The notes beneath the pieces were generated by a model. That model did not search any database. It was not told the origin of the DNA and saw nothing but the letters and a program-made list of their open reading frames with translations. Of a stretch of 64,000 nucleotides of DNA, positions 56,643 to 64,000 are shown piece after piece. The DNA comes from Bryobacterales bacterium. GTDB lineage: Bacteria > Acidobacteriota > Terriglobia > Bryobacterales > UBA6623. Positions within the stretch are counted from its first letter, which is position 1; the number at the start of each line of letters is the position of its first letter. Both the position numbers and the translations under genes were made by a program. The stretch covers positions 1 to 64,000 of the forward strand of contig JAPOOG010000074.1 of the NCBI GenBank assembly GCA_026713545.1, given 5' to 3'.

Positions 56643-58094
56643 CTAGGCCAGGAGCTTTTGGATCACGTTTCCGCCCACGTCGGTCAGGCGAAAATCACGG
56701 CCCTGAAACTTGAAGGTCAGCTTCTCGTGATCCAGGCCGAGCAGGTGCAGCACCGTCGCCTGCACGTCATGAACCGAGACCTTGTCCTCGACCGCGTTGA
56801 AGCCGAGTTCGTCCGTCTCGCCGATCATCTGGCCCGGCCGAACCCCCCCGCCCGCGAACCACATCAGGAACGCATCGATGTGATGATTGCGTCCGATCGT
56901 CTCCCGCAGTTCGCCCATCGGAGTGCGGCCGAATTCGCCGCCCCACATTACGAGCGTCTCATCCAGTAGACCGCTGGACTTGAGGTCTCGGATCAGCGCA
57001 GCGACCGGCTGGTCGATCTGCCTCGTGACGTTGTCGAGAGCCTCGTTGAGGTTCTGGCCGCCCGTGCCGTGATGATCCCAATCGGTGTGATATAGCTGGA
57101 CGAACCGCACGCCGCGCTCGACCAGCCGCCGCGCCAGCAGACAGTTGTTCGCGAACGAGTTCGCGCCGGGCTCGACGCCGTACATCTCGAGAGTCTTGGG
57201 GCTTTCCTCGGCGAAGTTGATCAATTCCGGCCCGCTGGTCTGCATGCGAAACGCCATCTCGTACGATGAAATGCGCGTCGCGATCTCGGGATCACCCGTT
57301 TCCTGAAGGTGATCGAGGTTCAGGCGCCGGATCGTCTCGATGGTCCGGCTTTGGCGCTGGCGGCTCATGCCCTCCGGGTTCGAGAGGTTCAGAATCGGGT
57401 CGCCGCCTCCCTGAAAAGGGACTCCCTGATAGGCGGTGGGGATGAATCCGCTGCCCCAGTTCAGCGCGCCGCCCCGCGGCCCGCGCGGCCCGGACTGCAG
57501 CACGACGAAGCCCGGCAATTCGTCTGACTCGCTGCCGAGCCCGTAGGTCACCCAGGCCCCCATGCTCGGATGCCCGAATCGGGGCGTCCCGGTGTTCGCG
57601 AAAATCTTTGCGGGCGCGTGGTTGAAATTCTCGCCCTGGATCGTCTTGATGAACGCCAGGTCATCGACCACCTGCGCGGTGTGAGGCAGGCACTCGGAGA
57701 CCCACTGGCCCGACTGGCCGTAACGCTTGAACTCGCGGCGGGTTCCCAGCAGTTGCGGAACCTGCTTCGAGAAGCTCTCCATGAAGGCGAAGCGCTTCCC
57801 TTCGAGGAACGATTGCGGAATCTCCTTCCCGCTGTAGCGTTGTAACTCTTTCTTGTGCTCGAACAGTTCGAACTGGCTCGGTCCTCCGGCCATGAACAGG
57901 TAGATGACGCTCTTGGCCTTGGGAGCGAAATGCGGAGCCTTCGGCGCGAGCGGGTTGCTGACCTTGGGCAGGTTCGCCGCGCGTGCGCTGGCGCCCAGGT
58001 ACGACCCGAGAGCCAACGGCCCGAGACCAACGAAACATTGATTGAAGAACTGCCGCCGTGTGCGGTTCAGAAGATTCCGTTGCTCGGGGCCCAT
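56643..58094 (-). CDS. DUF1501 protein (alkaline-phosphatase-fold, Tat-like signal)
   Basis: A 483-residue protein. The N-terminus RTRRQFFNQCFVGLGPLALG is a twin-arginine signal. The DUF1501 domain carries SVIYLFMAGGPSQFELF, GHPSMGAWVTYGLG, LYHTDWDHHG and VMWGGEFGRTP, with metal-type His/Asp residues as in the sulfatase/phosphatase superfamily. In planctomycete-like genomes it normally pairs with a DUF1553 cytochrome gene; none is adjacent. Substrate unknown. Confidence 0.85.
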   Translation of the reverse strand: MGPEQRNLLNRTRRQFFNQCFVGLGPLALGSYLGASARAANLPKVSNPLAPKAPHFAPKAKSVIYLFMAGGPSQFELFEHKKELQRYSGKEIPQSFLEGKRFAFMESFSKQVPQLLGTRREFKRYGQSGQWVSECLPHTAQVVDDLAFIKTIQGENFNHAPAKIFANTGTPRFGHPSMGAWVTYGLGSESDELPGFVVLQSGPRGPRGGALNWGSGFIPTAYQGVPFQGGGDPILNLSNPEGMSRQRQSRTIETIRRLNLDHLQETGDPEIATRISSYEMAFRMQTSGPELINFAEESPKTLEMYGVEPGANSFANNCLLARRLVERGVRFVQLYHTDWDHHGTGGQNLNEALDNVTRQIDQPVAALIRDLKSSGLLDETLVMWGGEFGRTPMGELRETIGRNHHIDAFLMWFAGGGVRPGQMIGETDELGFNAVEDKVSVHDVQATVLHLLGLDHEKLTFKFQGRDFRLTDVGGNVIQKLLA

Positions 58095-58360
58095 GCTTTG
58101 GTTCCGTGATTGAATCGTATGATATCACCGCTCAGGGCGCGCTTCCTGCCCCACGGACCGCGTCATGTGGCGACGGCCTCGGCGTTCACGTCCTCGTCCG
58201 TAGGCTGGCGCCGGTTCGGGGAGCGGCGCGTGCATGCGCGCAGATCGGAATCTTCTTGCGCGGTCAGAGGTCTCTGCTCATCGGCAAGTGCTGCTGAGCC
58301 GTCCGCCTTCACTGTTGTTGCATGACGCTGGGAGCAATCCCCCTGTGGGAAAATGCCCAC

Positions 58361-60064
58361 ATGATCCCGCCCGTGCGCCGCCTTCGGCTTTCCACCGTGA
58401 TCGCGGTGGTTGCCGGGCTTTGGCCCTGCATGGCCTTTTCGGAAGCGGCAGCCCAGCTTCCCGTCTTCACCGAAAGACGGGAAGCCGCCGGTATCGCCTT
58501 CAAGCACCGCGCCAACCCGACTGCCGACAAGTACCTCGTCGAGACGATGGGAGGCGGTGTCGCCGTATTCGATTTCAACAACGACAGCCGTCTCGACATC
58601 CTGTTCGTGAACAGCGGTTCGTTGGTCAAGACGGATCAGGGGGGCATGATCGACCGCTCGCAGGCCGCGTTCTGGAACCGCCTCTACGAGAACGAGGGCG
58701 ACGGCGCGTTCAGCGACGTCACGGAGAAGTCGGGCTTGTCCGGAAGCGGTACCGCGGTCTACGGCATGGGTGTCGCAACGGGCGACTACGACAACGACGG
58801 TCTCACCGATGTTTTGCTCACCGGATTTCCCGAAGCCCGGCTTTATCGCAACCGGGGCGGCGGACGCTTCGAGGATGTCACCGGCGGCAGTGGCCTCGTT
58901 GTGCCCGGCTGGTCCGTCTCCGCCGGATTCTTCGACTACGACCGTGACGGCCTCCTCGACCTGTTTGTCACCCGCTACCTCGATTGGGACTTTTCCAAAC
59001 ACATCGAATGCGGCAAGGCCGTGCGCGTCTACTGCACGCCGAAGCGCCACCAGCCTGTGAGCAACATGCTGTTCCACAACGATGGCGATGGAGCTTTCAG
59101 CGATGTTTCGGCGAGGTCGGGCGTCGGGCGGGTGCTTGGAAAGGCCCTCGGCGTCGCGTTCCATGACTACGACGCGGATGGCTGGACCGATGTCGTCGTC
59201 GCCAACGACTCGGTTGCGCAGCTTCTGTTCCGAAACAATCGCGACGGCACGTTCAGCGAGCTGGCGCTCGAGTCCGGCTTGGCCTACAACGATGAGGGCG
59301 GCAGCTTCTCCGGTATGGGAGTCGCCTTTGACGACTACAACAATGACGGCCTGCCTGACGTCTTGATCACCAATCTGGCCAAGGAACTGTATGCGCTCTA
59401 TCGCAACGATGGACAGGGCTTGTTCACCTACGTGACACGGTCCTCCTACATCGGCCGGATCACGAGCTTGATGTCCGGTTGGGGCACTCGCTTCTTCGAC
59501 CACGATCTCGACGGCCGAAAGGACGTTTTTGTCGCGCAGAGCCATGTGATGGATAACGTCGAGGTTCTGGACTCGGCCCTCGTTTACCGCCAGCCGCCGC
59601 TCATGGTGCGCAACATCGGTGGGAAGTTCGAGGATGTTTCGGCTTCCAGCGGCGCGGCCTTCCGGCAAGACTACGCCGGACGTGGAGCGGCCTTCGGGGA
59701 TCTCGACAATGACGGCGATATCGACGTTGTCATGGCGGTGCTCGACGCGGAGCCGTTGCTCCTCTACAGCGGCGCGTCTGAACGGGGCGGGCACTGGCTG
59801 ATCGTCAACCCCGAGGGGAGGGCTTCGAACCGTCCAGGAGCGGGCGCGAAGATTCACATTCGCGATGCGAACGGTGGCGAGCAGTGGGGATACTCGACCA
59901 CCGCGGGGAGCTATCTGTCCGCAAGCGACCACCGTGTCCATTTCGGACTGGGCGCCACCGACCGGCTCGAGTGGGTACGGATCGAGTGGCCGAGCGGGGC
60001 ACAGCGGGAGCTGAAGGATGTCGGAGCGGACCAGATCCTTTCCATCGAGGAGCCTGCGCCATGA
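58361..60064 (+). CDS. Exported FG-GAP/VCBS repeat protein with ASPIC/UnbV domain
   Basis: About 567 residues with a signal peptide (STVIAVVAGLWPCMAFSEAAA). Calcium-type FG-GAP repeats recur about every 55-60 residues: VFDFNNDSRLDILF, TGDYDNDGLTDVLL, FFDYDRDGLLDLFV, FHDYDADGWTDVVV, FDDYNNDGLPDVLI, FFDHDLDGRKDVFV and FGDLDNDGDIDVVM (seven). The C-terminal ASPIC/UnbV domain (about 480-567) includes RPGAGAKIHIR and VHFGLGATDRLEWVRIEWPSG. A secreted or outer-surface seven-bladed propeller is likely. Its TGA overlaps the ATG of the following TPR gene. Confidence 0.87.
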   Translation: MIPPVRRLRLSTVIAVVAGLWPCMAFSEAAAQLPVFTERREAAGIAFKHRANPTADKYLVETMGGGVAVFDFNNDSRLDILFVNSGSLVKTDQGGMIDRSQAAFWNRLYENEGDGAFSDVTEKSGLSGSGTAVYGMGVATGDYDNDGLTDVLLTGFPEARLYRNRGGGRFEDVTGGSGLVVPGWSVSAGFFDYDRDGLLDLFVTRYLDWDFSKHIECGKAVRVYCTPKRHQPVSNMLFHNDGDGAFSDVSARSGVGRVLGKALGVAFHDYDADGWTDVVVANDSVAQLLFRNNRDGTFSELALESGLAYNDEGGSFSGMGVAFDDYNNDGLPDVLITNLAKELYALYRNDGQGLFTYVTRSSYIGRITSLMSGWGTRFFDHDLDGRKDVFVAQSHVMDNVEVLDSALVYRQPPLMVRNIGGKFEDVSASSGAAFRQDYAGRGAAFGDLDNDGDIDVVMAVLDAEPLLLYSGASERGGHWLIVNPEGRASNRPGAGAKIHIRDANGGEQWGYSTTAGSYLSASDHRVHFGLGATDRLEWVRIEWPSGAQRELKDVGADQILSIEEPAP

Positions 60065-61227
60065 ATCGCCCTCACGACGCCGTAGGCGCGCGCCGCGCCG
60101 TGCCTGTTTGCCTGTCGGTGCTGGGGTTCCTCGTGACCGCTTTCTCCCCTTTCTCTTCGGATCTGCTGCGTTCGCAGACCCCACCCGGCCCGGAAGTCGT
60201 GGCGCGCGTAAAGGCGGGACTCCGAGCTCGCCAGGAACAACGCCACGCCGACGCCCGCCGCGAATTGGAGGCGGCCGTCAAGCTGGCCCCGCAGATCGCC
60301 GAGATCCATTTGAACCTGGGTCTCGTTTACCACGAACAGGGTGAGCCGGAGTTGGCCGTGGGGGCGCTGGGGAAGGCGCTCGTGCTCAAGCCCGAAGTGA
60401 AAGACGCCCGCATGCTGATGGGCTTCAACCTGCTGACGCTCGGACGCTTCGGCTCGGCCGCGGAGCACCTCGAGAAGGCCTATCAGGAGGAACCGACTCC
60501 CCGGATCGGCTACTGGTTGGGGTTGTCCTACTTGAAGTCGGGCCGGCCGCGCCAGGCGATTCCCAGGCTCGAGGAGGCGCTTGAAGAACAACCCGAGAAC
60601 GCCGACCTGCTCTATTACGCCGCCAGGGCCTATTCGGCCGTGTCGGCGCAGCTCCGGTTGACTTTGCTGCGAACGGCTCCTGACTCCGCTCGCGCCCGCC
60701 AGGCGATCGGCGATGACCATGCCCTCAACGGCCGCACGGACCAGGCCATCGTGGAGTACGAGGCGGCCTTGGAGCGGACTCCCCAGGCTGTCGGCATACA
60801 CACGGCGCTGGGCGACCTTTACCGCGAAGCGTCACGCCTCGATGATGCGGCCCGGCACTACGAGCTGGAGCTGCGCCACACCCCCGGCGACTTGGAGACG
60901 AACTATCGCTACGGGTCGGTTCTGTTGCAACTCGGCCGCTCCGAAGATGCGGTCGGCTATTTGCAGACAGCCGTTGACGGCGATCCCACGCACACCGAGG
61001 CGCTCTTCAGCCTGGGTAAGGCGCTGTTCGATCAGTCGGACCTGGGTGCTGCGGAAGATGCTTTTCGCGAAGTCCTGGCGAATCGCCCCACCCTGCAGCA
61101 GGCCATGTCGTCGCACTACGAGATCGCCCAGATCCTGCGAAGGCGGGACATGCCGGAAGCCGCCGCCGAGCATCTGAATGTGTTCAGGAAGCTGCGTGGT
61201 CAGTTGATCCGCGCGGAGCAGAAGTGA
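60061..61227 (+). CDS. TPR-repeat protein
   Basis: A 388-residue protein with an N-terminal hydrophobic export or anchor helix (PVCLSVLGFLVTAFSPF). About nine TPR units follow (for example AEIHLNLGLVYHEQGEPELA, ADLLYYAARAYSAV, VGIHTALGDLYREASRLD, EALFSLGKALFDQSDLGAA). ATGA overlap with the FG-GAP gene indicates co-translation; FG-GAP/ASPIC plus TPR pairs are frequent in this bacterial group and may form one envelope complex. The stop is followed directly by damaged repeat A9. Confidence 0.85.
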   Translation: MNRPHDAVGARRAVPVCLSVLGFLVTAFSPFSSDLLRSQTPPGPEVVARVKAGLRARQEQRHADARRELEAAVKLAPQIAEIHLNLGLVYHEQGEPELAVGALGKALVLKPEVKDARMLMGFNLLTLGRFGSAAEHLEKAYQEEPTPRIGYWLGLSYLKSGRPRQAIPRLEEALEEQPENADLLYYAARAYSAVSAQLRLTLLRTAPDSARARQAIGDDHALNGRTDQAIVEYEAALERTPQAVGIHTALGDLYREASRLDDAARHYELELRHTPGDLETNYRYGSVLLQLGRSEDAVGYLQTAVDGDPTHTEALFSLGKALFDQSDLGAAEDAFREVLANRPTLQQAMSSHYEIAQILRRRDMPEAAAEHLNVFRKLRGQLIRAEQK

Positions 61228-61491
61228 TAAGCCTGCATTTCTGACCAGGTGGCGAGACGAAGTGCGGAAGAGGACCGCCAGGACGAGGCGCCCGCCGCCC
61301 GCGCCTGCAACATGGCCTTGAAGGTTTTCGGGAATCAAGAGTCACGAAACACGGCTTTCCCCGAAACACGGCCTTCACGGTTCACCGGCCGTCAGACATT
61401 TCTTCTGGAGCGAACCAACCCCCGCCAAAGGTTTTCACGAGACACGAGACACGAAACACGGCTTTTGTGCTTTTCACGAATCATGGCCTTT
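61228..61491 (+). repeat. Family A repeat, damaged type II copy (copy A9)
   Basis: Begins TAAGCCTGCATTTCTGACCA right after the TPR gene's TGA. It keeps the left end and part of the type II interior (TTCTTCTGGAGCGAACCA, CACGAGACACGAAACACG), with short internal duplications of the CACGAAACACGG kind. The right terminal inverted end is missing. Its last matching bases run into the final codons and stop of the MauG-like gene. Confidence 0.7.
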
Positions 61492-62497
61492 CCTCATCGA
61501 GCCCGTCGCGCACCGGCCCGGTCAGCGTGTGCAGGAAAGACACCAGCGCTTCCTTTTCCGCGTCCGTGAGCCGTAGCGGCAACAGTTCGCGGTCGAGCCA
61601 CGGGTTCCGATTGCCGCCGCGATTGTAGTAGTCCGCTACGTCGCTCAACGTGGCAAGGCTGCCGTCGTGCATGTAGGGCGCGCGGCTGGCGGCATTGCGC
61701 AGCGTCGGCGTCTTGAACGAACCGCGATCGTTCTCCCTCTTCGTGAACCGGAAACGGCCCAGGTCCGCCAACTCGCCGTTCTTCCACGCGATGCCGGTGT
61801 TGCGGAACTTCTCGTCGGTGAGGTTCGGGCCCAGGTGGCAATCGGTGCAATTGCCTTTCCCGCGAAAGATCTCGAGGCCGCGGCGCTCCAACTCGGTCAG
61901 CGCATCGCCTTCGCCGTTCAGGTACCGGTCGTAGCGGGAGTTGCCCGCGAGAATTGTCCTCACATAGCCGGCCAAGGCGTGCGATACGTCCTGCTCGGTG
62001 ATGGCATGTCCGAAGACGCTGTCGAACTCCGCGGCGTACGCCTCGTCTTTCCGGAGCTTCGCCACGACTTCCTCCAGCGTCATGTCCATCTCCTTGTCGT
62101 TGATGATCGGCTGGAGAACCTGCTCCTCGAGTGTCGGGATGCGTCCGTCCCAGAAAAAAGCCGTGCCGTAGCCGCGATTGAGAATCGCCGGGACGCGGCG
62201 GGCGCCGATGCGTCCGAAGACGCCTTCGGCCAGCGGCTTGTCGTCGGTGAAGTTCCGCTTCGGGTCATGACACGTCGAGCAGGCGACCGTGCCGTCTCGG
62301 GAAAGCTGTTTCTCGTTGAAGAGCCGCCGGCCGAGCTCGACTTTCTCTCGCGTGAGCGGGTTGTCTTCCGGGACCGGCAGGTAGTTGTCGAGTCCGAGAG
62401 GGATGTCGAGACGTTCGGCGGCCGGCAAGGCAGCCAGAGTTGCGGCAAACACGCCGGCAACGAGTGCTGAAAGGCGCATCGTTTCCCATATTTTCAC
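61481..62497 (-). CDS. Diheme cytochrome c peroxidase/MauG-like protein
   Basis: A 338-residue exported protein (signal SALVAGVFAATLAALPAAE) with two c-type heme sites, CSTCH (about 74-78) and CTDCH (about 217-221). Family motifs are DNPLTREKVELGRRLF, RRVPAILNRGYGTAFFWDGR and RNAASRAPYMHDGSLATL. It reduces hydrogen peroxide or oxidises a protein substrate in the periplasm. It is divergent from a heptaheme cytochrome gene across only 15 bases, so the two are likely co-regulated and may exchange electrons. Confidence 0.92.
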   Translation of the reverse strand: MKIWETMRLSALVAGVFAATLAALPAAERLDIPLGLDNYLPVPEDNPLTREKVELGRRLFNEKQLSRDGTVACSTCHDPKRNFTDDKPLAEGVFGRIGARRVPAILNRGYGTAFFWDGRIPTLEEQVLQPIINDKEMDMTLEEVVAKLRKDEAYAAEFDSVFGHAITEQDVSHALAGYVRTILAGNSRYDRYLNGEGDALTELERRGLEIFRGKGNCTDCHLGPNLTDEKFRNTGIAWKNGELADLGRFRFTKRENDRGSFKTPTLRNAASRAPYMHDGSLATLSDVADYYNRGGNRNPWLDRELLPLRLTDAEKEALVSFLHTLTGPVRDGLDEERP

Positions 62498-62512
62498 TCA
62501 CGAGTCACTACG

Positions 62513-63694
62513 ATGGAAATGAGACGGAGTATGAATTCGCGATCCGGAATGACACTCCTCGACGGCAGCGGCCGCGCTTGGGCGGCGGCCTGCTCGTCTT
62601 TCTTGATGGCAATGGTCGCCTTGGCTCTGCCTTTGTCGGCCTCGGATGCGGCTCCGGAGGACCGTGGCGGAGGCTACGTCGGCGCGGCCATCTGTGCGGG
62701 CTGCCACATGGATCAATTCGAGCAACAAAGCCGTAGCGGGCACGCCCGCTCGCTGCGACCGCTCTCGCAGCACGAGGATCTTCGCTCGCTCTTGGACGGC
62801 ATCGAGGTGGAACGGGAACCTGGATACCGCTATCGTTTTTTCGTCGAGGAGGGAGAATTGCGGGTCACCGTCAGTGGCGGGGACACGCAGAAGACCGTGC
62901 CGGTCGAATGGGCCTTCGGCGCGATGGAGCAGGCCATTACCTTTGTCAGCCAGGTCGACGAGGACCATTACGTAGAGCACCACCTCAGCTACTATGCCGC
63001 TTCGCAAGGGCTGGCGCCCACGCCCGGCCATCAGGGGTCGCAGGCCGCGGACGCGGATGAAGCTCTGGGCGTTTACTACGAAACGTTCGATCCCCAGCCG
63101 AAGATCATGCGCTGCTTCCAGTGCCACTCGACCGGGCCGCTGGCGCTAGGTCCGAACCTTTCGTTGGAGCCGCGCGAGTTGGGCATCCGCTGCGAGGCAT
63201 GTCACGGACCCGGCCGCGCCCACGTCGAGGCCATAGCCGGGCGCGAACCCGCGAAGATCCGGGCGTCGATCCGCAACCCGAAGAACATGTCGGCCCGGCA
63301 GCAGACGGAGTTCTGTGGAGCTTGCCATCGTCCGCCGGCCTCCGACGGAGCTTCCATCGACTGGCGCGATCCTTGGAACGTTCGCCATCAGCCGGTCTAC
63401 CTCACGCAGAGCAAGTGCTTCGTCGAAAGCCCCGGATCGCTGAGCTGCTTCCCCTGCCACGATCCGCACAACCCGCTCCTGCAAAATGCCCCGGCTTACT
63501 ACAGCGCTAAGTGCCGCTCGTGCCATGACCGGCCGGCTCACCCGGAGAGACTGCGGTTGTCCGGCAATCAAGAGGATGCCTGCATCGGATGCCACATGCC
63601 GGCGGTCGTTCCGCAAGAGCATCTTAGGTTCACGAACCACTGGATCGGAGTGTATGCCCCCGGCGCCGTGCTCCGGCCCGCGCGGGCGCGTTGA
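62513..63694 (+). CDS. Heptaheme c-type cytochrome
   Basis: A 393-residue exported protein (signal SSFLMAMVALALPLSASDA) with seven CxxCH heme sites: CAGCH, CFQCH, CEACH, CGACH, CFPCH, CRSCH and CIGCH. The layout, with YVGAAICAGCH at the start and GIRCEACHGPG in the middle, resembles the cytochrome c554/multiheme family used in periplasmic electron transfer. The start may be ATG 62513, 62519 or 62531. No terminal reductase lies beside it; the divergent MauG-like protein is the nearest redox partner. Confidence 0.9.
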   Translation: MEMRRSMNSRSGMTLLDGSGRAWAAACSSFLMAMVALALPLSASDAAPEDRGGGYVGAAICAGCHMDQFEQQSRSGHARSLRPLSQHEDLRSLLDGIEVEREPGYRYRFFVEEGELRVTVSGGDTQKTVPVEWAFGAMEQAITFVSQVDEDHYVEHHLSYYAASQGLAPTPGHQGSQAADADEALGVYYETFDPQPKIMRCFQCHSTGPLALGPNLSLEPRELGIRCEACHGPGRAHVEAIAGREPAKIRASIRNPKNMSARQQTEFCGACHRPPASDGASIDWRDPWNVRHQPVYLTQSKCFVESPGSLSCFPCHDPHNPLLQNAPAYYSAKCRSCHDRPAHPERLRLSGNQEDACIGCHMPAVVPQEHLRFTNHWIGVYAPGAVLRPARAR

Positions 63695-63713
63695 TCGTCG
63701 ATGAACCTGCATG

Positions 63714-63894
63714 TCTCACCACGCGGCGAGGTGAAGTGCGTGAGAGGGCCGTCAGGACGAGGCGCGAGCTGCTTGGCCCGCGCAGGCGTACTTGATGGTA
63801 CGTCGAGCACGGCAAGCAAGCGCTGCGAAGGAAAAGCGAAGTCATGGCGGTCGTATCGCGTGCTTCGACCATCGGGTGGTGAGAAATGCAGGTT
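63714..63894 (+). repeat. Family A repeat, long form with type I interior (copy A10)
   Basis: A 181-bp element with ends AACCTGCATGTCTCACCAC and GGTGAGAAATGCAGGTT. It has the same interior as A5 and A7. Both terminal dinucleotides changed together (GC to AC, and GGCT to GGTT), keeping the palindrome. Its right end overlaps the stop codon of the following minus-strand gene. Confidence 0.9.
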
Positions 63895-64000
63895 AACCGA
63901 TGCGGTATTTGTCGATCGTCTCCTCGTTCACTTCGACGCCCAGACCCGGTCCTTGCGGCACCGCTACGTAGCCGTCTTCGATACGCAGCGGCTCCTTGAC
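63893..64000 (-). CDS. C-terminal end of an enolase-superfamily enzyme (mandelate racemase/dehydratase type)
   Basis: Only the last 35 codons are inside the window. They read [20 protein letters not shown] and [14 protein letters not shown]. The P-x-GPGLG-V-x-(V/L)-x-E ending is typical of mandelate racemase/muconate cycloisomerase-type enzymes. The TAA stop (63895-63893) is formed by the end of repeat A10. Confidence 0.75.
   Translation of the reverse strand, partial: VKEPLRIEDGYVAVPQGPGLGVEVNEETIDKYRIG

Overview
The window is high-GC bacterial chromosomal DNA. Gene content suggests an acidobacterium of the Bryobacterales/Solibacter type: an Oar-like TonB receptor, FG-GAP/ASPIC plus TPR pair, DUF1501 and sulfatase proteins, DUF3604, several Tat-exported enzymes, PD40 propeller proteins, a DUF4097 surface protein under an ECF sigma operon, and a 54-residue zinc-ribbon protein. 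This is inference from family content; no rRNA is present to confirm it.

Layout. 0-1.3 kb: tail of an IS3-type transposase and non-coding sequence. 1.3-14.5 kb: sulfatase, glnA, PD40 protein, YkvI-like transporter, pgsA, GHMP kinase, cyclophilin lipoprotein, sugar-hydrolase-like lipoprotein, thiD. 15-18.8 kb: rpmI-rplT-pheS-pheT; infC is not beside them and PheT lacks its tRNA-binding OB domain. 18.9-23.2 kb: a Tol-Pal operon (tolQ, tolR, TonB-type TolA analogue, tolB, pal), divergent from recN. 25-32.5 kb: cysQ, an S9 peptidase, then a probable self-regulated envelope-stress operon (ECF sigma, zinc-finger anti-sigma with HEAT repeats, DUF4097 beta-helix protein, double-PDZ protein). 32.6-45 kb: E1 alpha/beta dehydrogenase, DUF3604 protein, aldo/keto reductase, two Tat-exported PLP enzymes, cupin, large TonB receptor. 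45-50.7 kb: walJ-purB with two non-ATG starts, acetamidase, selA, efp. 50.9-64 kb: a PIN toxin whose 5' end is formed by a repeat, a Tat-exported dehydrogenase, metF, an alkyltransferase-like protein, DUF1501, the FG-GAP/TPR pair, a MauG-type peroxidase divergent from a heptaheme cytochrome, and the end of an enolase-superfamily gene.

The strongest unexplained signal is two families of interspersed palindromic repeats. Family A has ten copies: full elements of about 180-253 bp with two different interiors, two bare terminal palindromes of 34 and 40 bp, and two damaged copies. Family B has four copies, each exactly 71 bp. Both families sit against gene ends so that the first bases of the element form the stop codon of the neighbouring gene (recN, DUF3604, enolase-superfamily gene, E1 beta, dehydrogenase). 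No obvious mobilising enzyme lies beside them.
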